Positions 52,476 to 60,301 of a stretch of 64,000 nucleotides of DNA are shown in pieces; positions within the stretch are counted from its first letter, which is position 1, and every line of letters begins with the position of its first letter. The stretch is from assembly GCA_965277535.1 (NCBI GenBank), contig OZ255825.1:4278001-4342000 (forward strand). Reading direction: 5' to 3'. Source of the DNA: Ilyomonas sp965277535. Its GTDB lineage: Bacteria > Bacteroidota > Bacteroidia > Chitinophagales > Chitinophagaceae. Below the pieces are notes generated by a model. It did no database searches. It was not told where the DNA came from and worked only from the letters and a program-made list of their open reading frames with translations. The translations under genes and the position numbers were made by a program.

Positions 52476-52480
52476 AGCTA

Positions 52481-52581
52481 TGTACGATGTCAGAGGTGGG
52501 ATGTACGATGTATAAGTTAATGACTGATCTTCTAATCATTTATATTTTGTACATCGTACTTCAAACATCTCACATCGTACA
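52481..52581. repeat. Inverted repeat between converging genes
   Basis: Units of ATGTACGATGT on the left pair with ACATCGTACAT on the right. It fills most of the gap between the small membrane protein gene and msrA (converging), where it could act as a terminator. Confidence 0.75.
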
Positions 52582-52583
52582 TA

Positions 52584-53237
52584 TCAATACACATGATCCG
52601 GCTTTACCATTGCAGGATAGGCTTTTTGAAATGCAACAATTTCAGGAATGCTTACATGCTGCACGTAACCACCATTGGGATTGTTTTCAATGTAATTTTG
52701 ATGATAGCCTTCGGCTTCCCAAAACTTTGTAAATGGGGCCACCTGCGCTGCAATCGGCTCTTTGTAACGGGGCTGAATGTTTTTGATATAATTGTCAACC
52801 TCACCTTTTTCTTTCGCATTTCTGTAAAACGCAATGGAGCGATATTGCGTGCCTAAATCAGGACCTTGTCCGTTCACTTGTGTTGGGTCTTGCCCGGCGA
52901 AATAAACCTTCAATAATTCGGGAAAAGATATTTGTGAAGAATCGTAATATACATTCACCGTTTCTGCATGGCCTGTATTGCCGGTTTCTACCATTTCGTA
53001 AGTTGGATTTTTAGCTGTTCCGCCGGCATAACCAGAAATGGCTTCTTTCACGCCTTTTACGCTCTCAAACAAAGCTTCTTCGTGCCAGAAGCAGCCAGCA
53101 GCAAAGGTTGCCACACTATATTTGGAAAGCTCTTTTTGAGAAGGATGATTTGTTTTTGCAGGAATTTTGTTTTGTCCGCAAGCCACTGTTGTTACGATGA
53201 GTAACGATGAAACAAAAACGAATAAATATGATTTCAT
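52584..53237 (-). CDS. msrA: Peptide methionine sulfoxide reductase MsrA, lipoprotein
   Basis: A 217-residue MsrA. An N-terminal lipoprotein signal (LLIVTTVAC, lipidated Cys20) places it in the periplasm or on a membrane face. The catalytic cysteine is C49 in AAGCFWHEEALF. The remaining core shows GYAGGTAKNPTYEMV and GHAETVNVYYD, GQDPTQVNGQGPDLGTQYR and EGYHQNYIENNP. It reduces methionine-S-sulfoxide. No obvious reductant gene is adjacent. The linker after the lipid anchor (IPAKTNHPSQ) encodes a GCAAAAACAAA copy. Confidence 0.95.
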   Translation of the reverse strand: MKSYLFVFVSSLLIVTTVACGQNKIPAKTNHPSQKELSKYSVATFAAGCFWHEEALFESVKGVKEAISGYAGGTAKNPTYEMVETGNTGHAETVNVYYDSSQISFPELLKVYFAGQDPTQVNGQGPDLGTQYRSIAFYRNAKEKGEVDNYIKNIQPRYKEPIAAQVAPFTKFWEAEGYHQNYIENNPNGGYVQHVSIPEIVAFQKAYPAMVKPDHVY

Positions 53238-53369
53238 AACTTGAATTGTGTGTATAAATTTACGATGAAAAGCCAGAATGAGATGTTAACGAAACATACT
53301 AAAAGTCTCACGAATGATGTCGCATGTCAATTGGATAAACATCTTTTGTTTTTGCCTTTTTTTAAACTT

Positions 53370-54092
53370 ATGTCAATGAAACCATCAACGTTTGCATTTA
53401 TCATCTTCCTGTTTTCTTTTGCTCAATGCAGTTCACAAACCAGTAATAAAACAGATGGCATTTACACTTACAAAAGAGGCTCGCCTGACGGTATTGGCAA
53501 ATGGTATATGGGAAGAGAAATTGCTTATGTGATGGGTGCTTCCGGTGCTGCATGGCTGGAAAGAGACGAACGACAAAAAGAAGAAAACACTGAACTCGCA
53601 ATCAAAAATATGAAGCTAAAACCGACGGATGTAGTGGCTGATATAGGTGCCGGTTCTGGCTACTATACGTTTCGCATGGCGCCGTTGGTGCCAAAAGGAA
53701 AAGTGTATGCAGTGGATGTACAGGATGAAATGGTGGAACTGCTGAAAAACAAGAAAAAGGGCCTGAACGCAAGCAATGTTGAAGTAATAAGGAGCAGCGA
53801 CAGCACTTGCCACTTATCTGATAATAGCGTTGATCTGGCGATTATGGTTGATGTGTATCACGAGTTGGAATATCCGCACGAGATGTTGCAATCTCTTTAT
53901 AAAGCACTAAAGAAAGGAGGAAAATTGTTGTTGATTGAATACCGTGGTGAAGACATTTCTGTACCTATCAAACCCTTGCATAAAACCACCATTATACAGG
54001 ATAATAAAGAGCTTGCTGCCAATGGTTTTCAGTTGGTGAATGATGGCGAATTTTTACCCATTCAGCATTTTTTAGAGTATGGGAAGAAGTGA
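53370..54092 (+). CDS. Lipoprotein with a class I methyltransferase domain
   Basis: A 240-residue protein. From the ATG at 53370 it has a lipoprotein signal (TFAFIIFLFSFAQC, lipidated Cys ~20), then a seven-strand Rossmann methyltransferase fold: motif I VADIGAGSGYYTFRMA, then VYAVDVQDEMVELL, and DLAIMVDVYHELEYPHEML. S-adenosylmethionine is cytosolic, so export of such a domain is surprising, although lipoproteins of this style occur in Bacteroidota. It may have lost activity or act in another way. A longer frame from 53241 reads through a TTTGTTTTTGC copy in the leader. Confidence 0.82.
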   Translation: MSMKPSTFAFIIFLFSFAQCSSQTSNKTDGIYTYKRGSPDGIGKWYMGREIAYVMGASGAAWLERDERQKEENTELAIKNMKLKPTDVVADIGAGSGYYTFRMAPLVPKGKVYAVDVQDEMVELLKNKKKGLNASNVEVIRSSDSTCHLSDNSVDLAIMVDVYHELEYPHEMLQSLYKALKKGGKLLLIEYRGEDISVPIKPLHKTTIIQDNKELAANGFQLVNDGEFLPIQHFLEYGKK

Positions 54093-54283
54093 GAGGTTTC
54101 TCATTTCTTAATTCGATTTTAACCTTGTTTAATTTCAAATTAATTGGTCAAAATTTGTTTTCGCTCCAATTTTGATTTCAGAAAACAACGCCCGGAATTA
54201 TCAATAGAATGACCAATATCAACTTACCAACATCAGATATTGTATAGAATTCGTAAACATTTTTGCAGCCAAAACTACTTGTT

Positions 54284-54320
54284 AAAACAAAGAGCCTCAA
54301 AAGAGGCTTTTTGTTTTTGC
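54284..54320 (+). terminator. Terminator with the 11-mer in its tail
   Basis: AAAACAAAGAGCCTC pairs (one mismatch) with GAGGCTTTTTGTTTT around an AAAA loop, then TTTTTGC. The TTTGTTTTTGC copy at 54310 spans its 3' arm and tail. It lies 190 bp after the methyltransferase-like gene and may instead end a short independent RNA. Confidence 0.7.
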
Positions 54321-54340
54321 AGCAATTTCATCAATAGAAA

Positions 54341-54377
54341 TACAAAGAGTTGCCTCGTTGAGAAGCAACTCTTTGTA
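54341..54377 (-). terminator. Terminator after the ftsX-DUF3098 unit
   Basis: TACAAAGAGTTGC pairs with GCAACTCTTTGTA, 13 bp, just after the stop of the DUF3098 gene (minus strand). Confidence 0.8.
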
Positions 54378-54393
54378 TAATTCGGTTTCTATT

Positions 54394-54747
54394 TTACAAT
54401 TCGCTTGACGTGCTCACTTTCGGATTCTTAAAAATGGCATATACTTCAATCATCAACCCTGCTAAAATAACAATAGGCGCAACTGTAATGCGCATTGTGC
54501 TGTACACAACTTTATAATCAAACACATTTGGATTTTGATTTTTGCCTCCCATCATCAGCAACATACCCAAAATAATTACACCTGCACCAATATACATCCA
54601 ACGGTAGTTGTCTTTGGTAAACAAAGAAGATAACGGCTGTTTCATAACTACTGTTTTTTTCGGTGCAACATTGGTAGAGACTGGCTTTGCCGAAGGCGTT
54701 ACTCCCGTTGTTTTTGAGGGCTGATAATTTCTTTTTATTTCTGCCAT
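54394..54747 (-). CDS. DUF3098 family small membrane protein
   Basis: A 117-residue protein from the ATG at 54747 (MAEIKRNYQPSKTTG). A basic, disordered N-terminus precedes two membrane helices (WMYIGAGVIILGMLLMMGGK and TVAPIVILAGLMIEVYAIF). DUF3098 proteins are common next to ftsX in Bacteroidota, as here. A role near the division machinery is suggested by context only. A longer frame into the leader to 54870 is rejected. A terminator follows the stop. Confidence 0.85.
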   Translation of the reverse strand: MAEIKRNYQPSKTTGVTPSAKPVSTNVAPKKTVVMKQPLSSLFTKDNYRWMYIGAGVIILGMLLMMGGKNQNPNVFDYKVVYSTMRITVAPIVILAGLMIEVYAIFKNPKVSTSSEL

Positions 54748-54856
54748 GATGATTAATGAATTAACGGATGCAAGATAAGTGAAAAGAGGTTTATGATTTA
54801 CGAACATGTTAGTTAAAACAAACCTTAAAACTCGTGGCTCAAAGTTCACAAGTATC

Positions 54857-55735
54857 TTAATACAAATCATCCAGCTTCATCTTCAGATACTTAATTACGC
54901 TGCGGTGCGTGCTGTACAAAGAGATACAAACACCCAGCAAAATCATGCTGCCAAACAATAATAAATTCAGTTGCAAATCGCGGATAGCTTTCAATTGCGG
55001 AATCCAGTTTTCGGCCCATTGTATCAACGAAAAAAGGAGCAAAATAGCAATGCCTGCGCTGATTAAACCGTTTACAATAGCTCGCATTTCCATCGGTCGG
55101 GCAATGAACTTACGAGTTGCACCAACCATTTGCATTGTTTTTATTAAAAACCGGTTGCTGAACATAGCAAGTCGTATGGTGTTATCAATGCTGATAATTA
55201 CAATGATGCAAAGGATTGCACCAATTACCAAAAACGCAATGCCAAACACCCGTGTTTTTTCGTTGAGTGTATTCACTAACGAATTGGGAAATGTAATTTC
55301 TCCAACCTGATAAGGAAATGCCGTGGTAATCTGACTGTTAATTTTTTGCAGGCTGTCTTTATCAACATAATTTGAGCGAACATAAAAATCAATGCTTTCA
55401 GGCAGCGGATTGTAGTCTAAAATCTTATCCCAGTCTTCATTGCCGTCTTTGTTCCATGCAGCTTTCGCCTTGTCTTTATCAATGTATTGAACATTCTTGG
55501 CGTAAGGCTTAGAGGTGATGAATTGTTGAATTTGTTTGATGGTGTCTTTGTTCATCGTGCGCAGGTAAGCGCTGATGCGGATGTCTTCTTTAAACGAATT
55601 TCCTACTTGCCGGAAGTTTAAAAAAATCCAACTCATCAAACCCAAAATAAAAAGAACCAGCGACACGCCAATGATGCTGTACACATAGCTTGCTTTGCTG
55701 CGTTTGCTGGAAGAACCTTTGCCGAACTGAGCCAT
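54857..55735 (-). CDS. ftsX: Cell division protein FtsX
   Basis: A 292-residue permease-like protein with four membrane helices: a helix near residues 20-42 (SIIGVSLVLFILGLMSWIFL), then a periplasmic loop, and three C-terminal helices. With the ATPase FtsE it controls peptidoglycan hydrolases at the septum. The conserved MVGATRKFIARPMEMRAIVN segment, which contacts FtsE, is present. The ftsE gene is not in the window. It is followed by DUF3098 in the same direction. Confidence 0.93.
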   Translation of the reverse strand: MAQFGKGSSSKRSKASYVYSIIGVSLVLFILGLMSWIFLNFRQVGNSFKEDIRISAYLRTMNKDTIKQIQQFITSKPYAKNVQYIDKDKAKAAWNKDGNEDWDKILDYNPLPESIDFYVRSNYVDKDSLQKINSQITTAFPYQVGEITFPNSLVNTLNEKTRVFGIAFLVIGAILCIIVIISIDNTIRLAMFSNRFLIKTMQMVGATRKFIARPMEMRAIVNGLISAGIAILLLFSLIQWAENWIPQLKAIRDLQLNLLLFGSMILLGVCISLYSTHRSVIKYLKMKLDDLY

Positions 55736-55844
55736 ACGTTTGCGTTATTTACTGTTGATAGTGAGGGCGACAAATTTAGGGGTTTCGCTTACATTTGCGC
55801 CCATTGTTTAACGCGGTTTTAGCAAGCTTAGTATATCATAAATT

Positions 55845-55961
55845 GCCACGAAGGCACAAAGAGGTAAAGAATTTTTTGATTCTTTAAAGCGATTTCATCA
55901 AATACTTTTCTTTTACGTTTTTGAATAAAAACAAACCTTCGAGTCTTGGTGACTTTGTGGC
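55845..55961. repeat. Inverted repeat before leuS, ending in the 11-mer
   Basis: GCCACGAAGGCACAAAGAGG on the left pairs with the right arm GTGACTTTGTGGC ending at 55961. The GCAAAAACAAA copy at 55960 begins in the last two bases of that arm and runs to 10 bp before the leuS ATG. Confidence 0.75.
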
Positions 55962-55980
55962 AAAAACAAAATAAAACATC

Positions 55981-58900
55981 ATGGAATACAACTTCAGAGA
56001 CATAGAACAAAAGTGGCAGCGCATCTGGCAGGAAGAAGGCATTTATAAAGTAAGCAACCACAGCTCCAAACCTAAATATTATGTGCTGGATATGTTTCCG
56101 TATCCAAGCGGTGCCGGCTTGCATGTTGGGCATCCGTTGGGCTACATTGCATCTGATATTTATGCACGTTTCAAAAGGCTGAAAGGATTTAATGTATTGC
56201 ATCCGATGGGTTATGATGCGTTTGGTTTGCCCGCAGAACAATATGCCATTGAACATGGCATTCATCCAGCCGAATCAACACAAAAAAACATTGCTAATTT
56301 TAGAAGTCAGTTGGATAAAATCGGATTTTCTTTTGACTGGAGCCGCGAAGTGAACACCAGCGAGCCGCACTATTACAAATGGACGCAGTGGATATTTTTG
56401 CAACTCTTCAAGAGCTGGTACAACAAGGAAACCGATAAGGCAGAACCGATTGAAATATTGGTTCAAAAATTTGAAAAAGAAGGCAATCAATCTGTCAACT
56501 TTCAACAGTCATCTGTCATCTTCACTGCTGATGAATGGAAAGAATTTACGCAAAAACAAAAGCAGGATATTTTGATGAATTACCGTCTTTGTTATTGCGG
56601 CTATGGTGAAGTGAATTGGTGCGAAGCGTTGGGAACCGTTTTGGCGAATGACGAAGTAATTAACGGCGTTAGTGAACGCGGTGGTTATCCGGTGGTAAAA
56701 AAGAAATTGCGGCAGTGGTATCTGCGCATTACCGATTATGCCGACCGTTTGCTAAAAGGCTTGGAAACAGTGGATTTCAGCGATGCGATGAAAGAAATGC
56801 AAAGCAACTGGATTGGCAAAAGTTATGGTGCTGAAATTGACTTCGCCATCCACAGTGAAAAATTAGATAAAAACAAAGATGAAGAACAACGCAAACTGCG
56901 CGTTTACACCACAAGACCCGATACCATTTTTGGTGTTGATTTTATGGTGGTTTCACCGGAGCATGAGTTAATAGATGTAATCACGTCTGATGAACAACGA
57001 AAAGCGGTTGACGACTATTTGGAGTATGTAAAAAGTCGCAGCGAACGCGAGCGCATGGCAGAGAAAAAAATAACCGGTGTGTTTACCGGCGGCTATGCCA
57101 TTAACCGTTTTAATAATCGTCCAATTCCAATCTGGATTTCTGAATATGTGCTGGCTGGATATGGCACAGGAGCCATCATGGCGGTGCCTTGCGGCGATGA
57201 GCGAGATTTTAGATTCGCGAAGCATTTTAATATTCCTATCACCAATATTATCGGCGATTATTTTAATGGCGAAGAAGCCAACCCAACCAAAGAAGCCGCG
57301 CTTACCAACAGTGATTTTTTAAATGGCACTTTAATGCGCAATGCGATAGAAGTTGTAATAAAAAATTTGGAACAAGTTGGCGATGGCAAGCGGAAAGTGA
57401 ATTATAAAATGCGCGATGCTGCTTTTAGCCGGCAACGCTATTGGGGTGAGCCATTCCCGATTGTTTGGAAAGAGGGCATTGCATATCCATTGGATGAAAA
57501 TGAACTGCCGTTAAAGTTGCCTTATGTTGAAAAATACGGTCCGGGACCGGAAGGTGAAGGACCGTTGGCGAATGTGAAGGAGTGGGTCCTCATCCCCAAC
57601 CCTTCTCCACAGGTGGAGAAGGGGGCATTTGGAACAGCCGCTGAAATAGAACACAAGCAGGAAAAAGGAGGAGCGGCGAATGTGCTAAAGTATGGAGTGT
57701 ATACACCTATGCAATATGAGATGGCGAAATTGATGCGAAAAGAATACACGGAAGCGGAAGATGTGTTGTGGCAGGCTTTGCGGAACAACCAGTTAGAGGT
57801 TAAGTTTAGAAGGCAGCATCCTATTGATGCTTACATCGTTGATTTTATTGCTTTACAAAATAATTTGATTGTTGAAGTGGATGGTGGTTATCACAATAAT
57901 CAGGAGCAAAAAGAATATGATGAGAACCGAACCAAAGTGTTGACTGAGATTGGCTTTACCGTAATTCGTTTCACCAATGATGAAGTTACTCATAATCTTC
58001 CTTTTGTATTAGAAACCATCAAAAACAAACTTCAAAGAGCGGCTGTTTCAAACGCTCCCTTCTCCACTCGTGGAGAAGGGCAGGGGATGAGGGAAACCAA
58101 CACCATGCCCGGCTACGCAGGTTCGTCCTGGTATTTTTTACGATACATGGATCCGCACAACGATGAAGCTTTTTGCAATAAACAAGCAAGCGATTACTGG
58201 AACCAGGTTGATGTATATGTGGGCGGAACGGAACATGCGGTTGGGCATTTATTATACAGCCGCATGTGGACGAAGTTTTTGTTTGACTTGGGATATATAA
58301 GTTTTGATGAACCGTTTAAAAGGTTGGTGAATCAGGGAATGATAACTGGTAAATCTTTTTTTGTTCTTCTTGATTTAGCTGCGTATGCAAATTCAGATGA
58401 GACAAAATCTTTTAGAGTTATAACCTCGATAAACAATAAGATACAACTACCACAAACAAGAGAGTATAAAGGCGAAATTTATAATAAGACTATAGGGGAA
58501 TTTCGTAATGTTAGATTAAGATATGCGCATAAATATTTAGATGCACAAGGGAGGTTGACAGAAAAAGAATGGTTGAAATATCAACACGAAATAGAAAGAG
58601 AAGATGGTTCTTGGCTAAATCAGGAAGTTATTCCTATATGGGACGGTGAAAGTGAAAATGGAGAAAAATATTTATCAGGAATGGTTATAGAAAAGATGTC
58701 AAAATCAAAATTTAATGTTGATAATCCGGATGAAATAGTTGAACATTACGGCGCAGACACCTTCCGCATGTACGAAATGTTTTTAGGTCCGGTAGAGCAA
58801 AGCAAACCCTGGGATACCAAAGGCATCGAAGGCGTGCATCGCTTCTTAAAAAAATTATGGCGTTTGTTTAATGATGAGCAAGCTCCCCTCTCCGTGTATG

Positions 58901-59397
58901 GTGAGGGGCGGGGGGGTGAGGGCGAAAAAGCTACGTCATCTGAACTCAAAATTCTTCACAAAGCCATCAAAAAAATTGAAGACGATACAGAGCGGTTTTC
59001 ATTCAACACTGCTGTCAGCGCATTCATGGTCTGCGTTAATGAATTAACCGATGCCAAATGCCACAAGCGTGAAGTGTTGGAAGCCTTATTAATCTTACTC
59101 GTACCGTATGCACCGCATATCGCAGAAGAGTTGTACAAGCAATTGGGCAACACAACATCAGTGCTGGATGCAGCTTATCCAACCTTGAACGAAGCCTATT
59201 TAATTGAATCAACCAAAGAATACCCGGTAAGCATCAACGGCAAGCTGCGAACCACAATGGTATTGCCTTTGGACATTCTACCAACAGAAGCCGAAGCTCA
59301 GGTTTTGAATGACGAAAAAGTGAAGAAATATACAGATGATAAACCTATCAAAAAGTTCATTTTTGTAAAGGGCAAAATGATCAATGTAGTGGTATAA
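55981..59397 (+). CDS. leuS: Leucyl-tRNA synthetase with an inserted DUF559 domain
   Basis: A 1138-residue LeuRS, about 200 longer than usual. It attaches leucine to tRNA-Leu. The HIGH motif is H48-V-G-H51, the editing domain has TTRPDTIFGVDFMV and GTGAIMAVPCGDERD, and KMSKS is K905-S909. All core motifs are present. Between LANVKEWV and TNTMPGYAGSSW (residues ~537-704) sits a DUF559 domain with hairpin-bearing inverted repeats, fully in frame. Another hairpin insert is at residues ~968-981. Residues ~787-905 use a different, AT-richer codon style. The frame is unbroken, so the enzyme may work despite these. It is the only leuS in the window. Confidence 0.93.
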   Translation: MEYNFRDIEQKWQRIWQEEGIYKVSNHSSKPKYYVLDMFPYPSGAGLHVGHPLGYIASDIYARFKRLKGFNVLHPMGYDAFGLPAEQYAIEHGIHPAESTQKNIANFRSQLDKIGFSFDWSREVNTSEPHYYKWTQWIFLQLFKSWYNKETDKAEPIEILVQKFEKEGNQSVNFQQSSVIFTADEWKEFTQKQKQDILMNYRLCYCGYGEVNWCEALGTVLANDEVINGVSERGGYPVVKKKLRQWYLRITDYADRLLKGLETVDFSDAMKEMQSNWIGKSYGAEIDFAIHSEKLDKNKDEEQRKLRVYTTRPDTIFGVDFMVVSPEHELIDVITSDEQRKAVDDYLEYVKSRSERERMAEKKITGVFTGGYAINRFNNRPIPIWISEYVLAGYGTGAIMAVPCGDERDFRFAKHFNIPITNIIGDYFNGEEANPTKEAALTNSDFLNGTLMRNAIEVVIKNLEQVGDGKRKVNYKMRDAAFSRQRYWGEPFPIVWKEGIAYPLDENELPLKLPYVEKYGPGPEGEGPLANVKEWVLIPNPSPQVEKGAFGTAAEIEHKQEKGGAANVLKYGVYTPMQYEMAKLMRKEYTEAEDVLWQALRNNQLEVKFRRQHPIDAYIVDFIALQNNLIVEVDGGYHNNQEQKEYDENRTKVLTEIGFTVIRFTNDEVTHNLPFVLETIKNKLQRAAVSNAPFSTRGEGQGMRETNTMPGYAGSSWYFLRYMDPHNDEAFCNKQASDYWNQVDVYVGGTEHAVGHLLYSRMWTKFLFDLGYISFDEPFKRLVNQGMITGKSFFVLLDLAAYANSDETKSFRVITSINNKIQLPQTREYKGEIYNKTIGEFRNVRLRYAHKYLDAQGRLTEKEWLKYQHEIEREDGSWLNQEVIPIWDGESENGEKYLSGMVIEKMSKSKFNVDNPDEIVEHYGADTFRMYEMFLGPVEQSKPWDTKGIEGVHRFLKKLWRLFNDEQAPLSVYGEGRGGEGEKATSSELKILHKAIKKIEDDTERFSFNTAVSAFMVCVNELTDAKCHKREVLEALLILLVPYAPHIAEELYKQLGNTTSVLDAAYPTLNEAYLIESTKEYPVSINGKLRTTMVLPLDILPTEAEAQVLNDEKVKKYTDDKPIKKFIFVKGKMINVVV
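57589..58091 (+). mobile_element. DUF559 element inserted in leuS, 54-bp inverted repeats
   Basis: Left end 57589-57642 and right end 58038-58091 are inverted repeats, 47 of 54 matching by hand. Each end contains its own hairpin: CCCTTCTCCAC and GTGGAGAAGGG around 2 bases. Between them lies a DUF559 domain (leuS residues ~577-690): AEDVLWQALRNNQLEVKFRR, then HPIDAYIVDFIALQNNLIVE and VDGGYHNN, then VIRFTNDEVTHNL. DUF559 is a VSR/PD-(D/E)xK nuclease-like fold. An internal ATG at 57709 could allow separate translation. There is no stop codon before leuS resumes. Confidence 0.85.
58883..58922. repeat. Solo hairpin repeat in frame in leuS
   Basis: CTCCCCTCTCCGTG...GGTGAGGGGCGGGGGG. Arms CCCCTC and GAGGGG around a 12-base loop. 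It is translated as PLSVYGEGRGGEG within leuS and looks unlike its surroundings in codon and residue use. Resembles the ends of the DUF559 element, but is not identical. Confidence 0.7.
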
Positions 59398-59420
59398 AAA
59401 CAACATGTTTACTGTACAGG

Positions 59421-59450
59421 AAAGCCGCATTTGTTTTTGCGGCTTTTTTA
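59421..59450 (+). terminator. leuS terminator with the 11-mer in its loop
   Basis: AAAGCCGCA pairs with TGCGGCTTT; the loop is TTTGTTTT and the tail is T-rich. The TTTGTTTTTGC copy at 59430 supplies the loop and the first bases of the 3' arm. Confidence 0.85.
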
Positions 59451-59595
59451 TTTGCCTATCTTCATTCAATAAAAATGTTATCAAAAATTGAGAATTAAAA
59501 ATCGCTCCAATGGCAATAATAATGGTGCTTTGCAAATAAAAAAGCAAGCAGCTTGTTCGTTCGCAACTTCTCATCATTGAACACAAAATCAAATC

Positions 59596-60300
59596 ATGTC
59601 TGACAAAACAATACTTTTAATTGAAGATGATGCAGACATTGTTCAGTTGCTACAACTGCATTTCATTGAGCCAAATTATCATCTCATTACATGCGATAAT
59701 GGTAAAAAAGCTATCGAGCTTTTGACTTCCCATCAATATGGCTTAATTCTTTTAGACATTATGTTGCCCGATATTGATGGCATCGAAATTTGCAAATGGC
59801 TTCGCCAGAAAAAAATCCTTACGCCGGTCATCATGCTAACATCACGCGCAGAAGAAATTGATAAAGTGCTGGCGCTTGAATTAGGCGCTGACGACTATGT
59901 TACCAAGCCTTTCAGCGTGCGCGAATTAATGGCACGGGTTAAGGCAATGCTTCGACGCTTAGAACAGCCTTATGCAAAACAAAACGGTGGCAATACAGCG
60001 GATGAAATCCGCATTAAGAGCTTATTTATCAATAAAGAAAAGCGGCAGGTTACAATCAACAATCAGCATCTTGAATTAACCGTAAAAGAGTTCGATTTAC
60101 TGTATTTGTTAGCCTGCAACCAGGGCAAAACATTTAGCCGCCAGCAAATGCTGGAAGACGTTTGGGGTTATTCATTTAAGGGCTACGAACATACCGTTAC
60201 ATCACACATTAACCGCCTGCGAATGAAAATAGAACCCGACATTAACGAGCCGGTTTATATTTTAACCACATGGGGCATTGGCTACCGTTTTACAGAGTAA
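59596..60300 (+). CDS. Response regulator, OmpR/PhoB family
   Basis: A 234-residue two-domain regulator. The receiver has the acidic pair in LIEDDADIV, the phospho-acceptor D54 in LILLDIMLPDID, and the conserved T/S and K in LTSRAEEID and VTKPFS. The C-terminal winged helix (about 135-230) has the OmpR consensus LTVKEFDLLYLLACNQGKTF and ends in TTWGIGYRF. It is followed 1 bp later by the histidine kinase gene, its likely partner. Targets are not evident from the sequence. Confidence 0.95.
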   Translation: MSDKTILLIEDDADIVQLLQLHFIEPNYHLITCDNGKKAIELLTSHQYGLILLDIMLPDIDGIEICKWLRQKKILTPVIMLTSRAEEIDKVLALELGADDYVTKPFSVRELMARVKAMLRRLEQPYAKQNGGNTADEIRIKSLFINKEKRQVTINNQHLELTVKEFDLLYLLACNQGKTFSRQQMLEDVWGYSFKGYEHTVTSHINRLRMKIEPDINEPVYILTTWGIGYRFTE

Positions 60301-60301
60301 C

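Noticed and set aside
53241..53369. Longer start for the methyltransferase-like lipoprotein
   Set aside because: The extra 43 residues cross a copy of the 11-mer and have no signal-peptide logic; the internal ATG gives a clean lipoprotein signal.
57589..58091. Intein in leuS
   Set aside because: No splice junction residues (N-terminal Cys/Ser, C-terminal His-Asn) and none of the Hint-fold motifs; the block has inverted-repeat ends instead.
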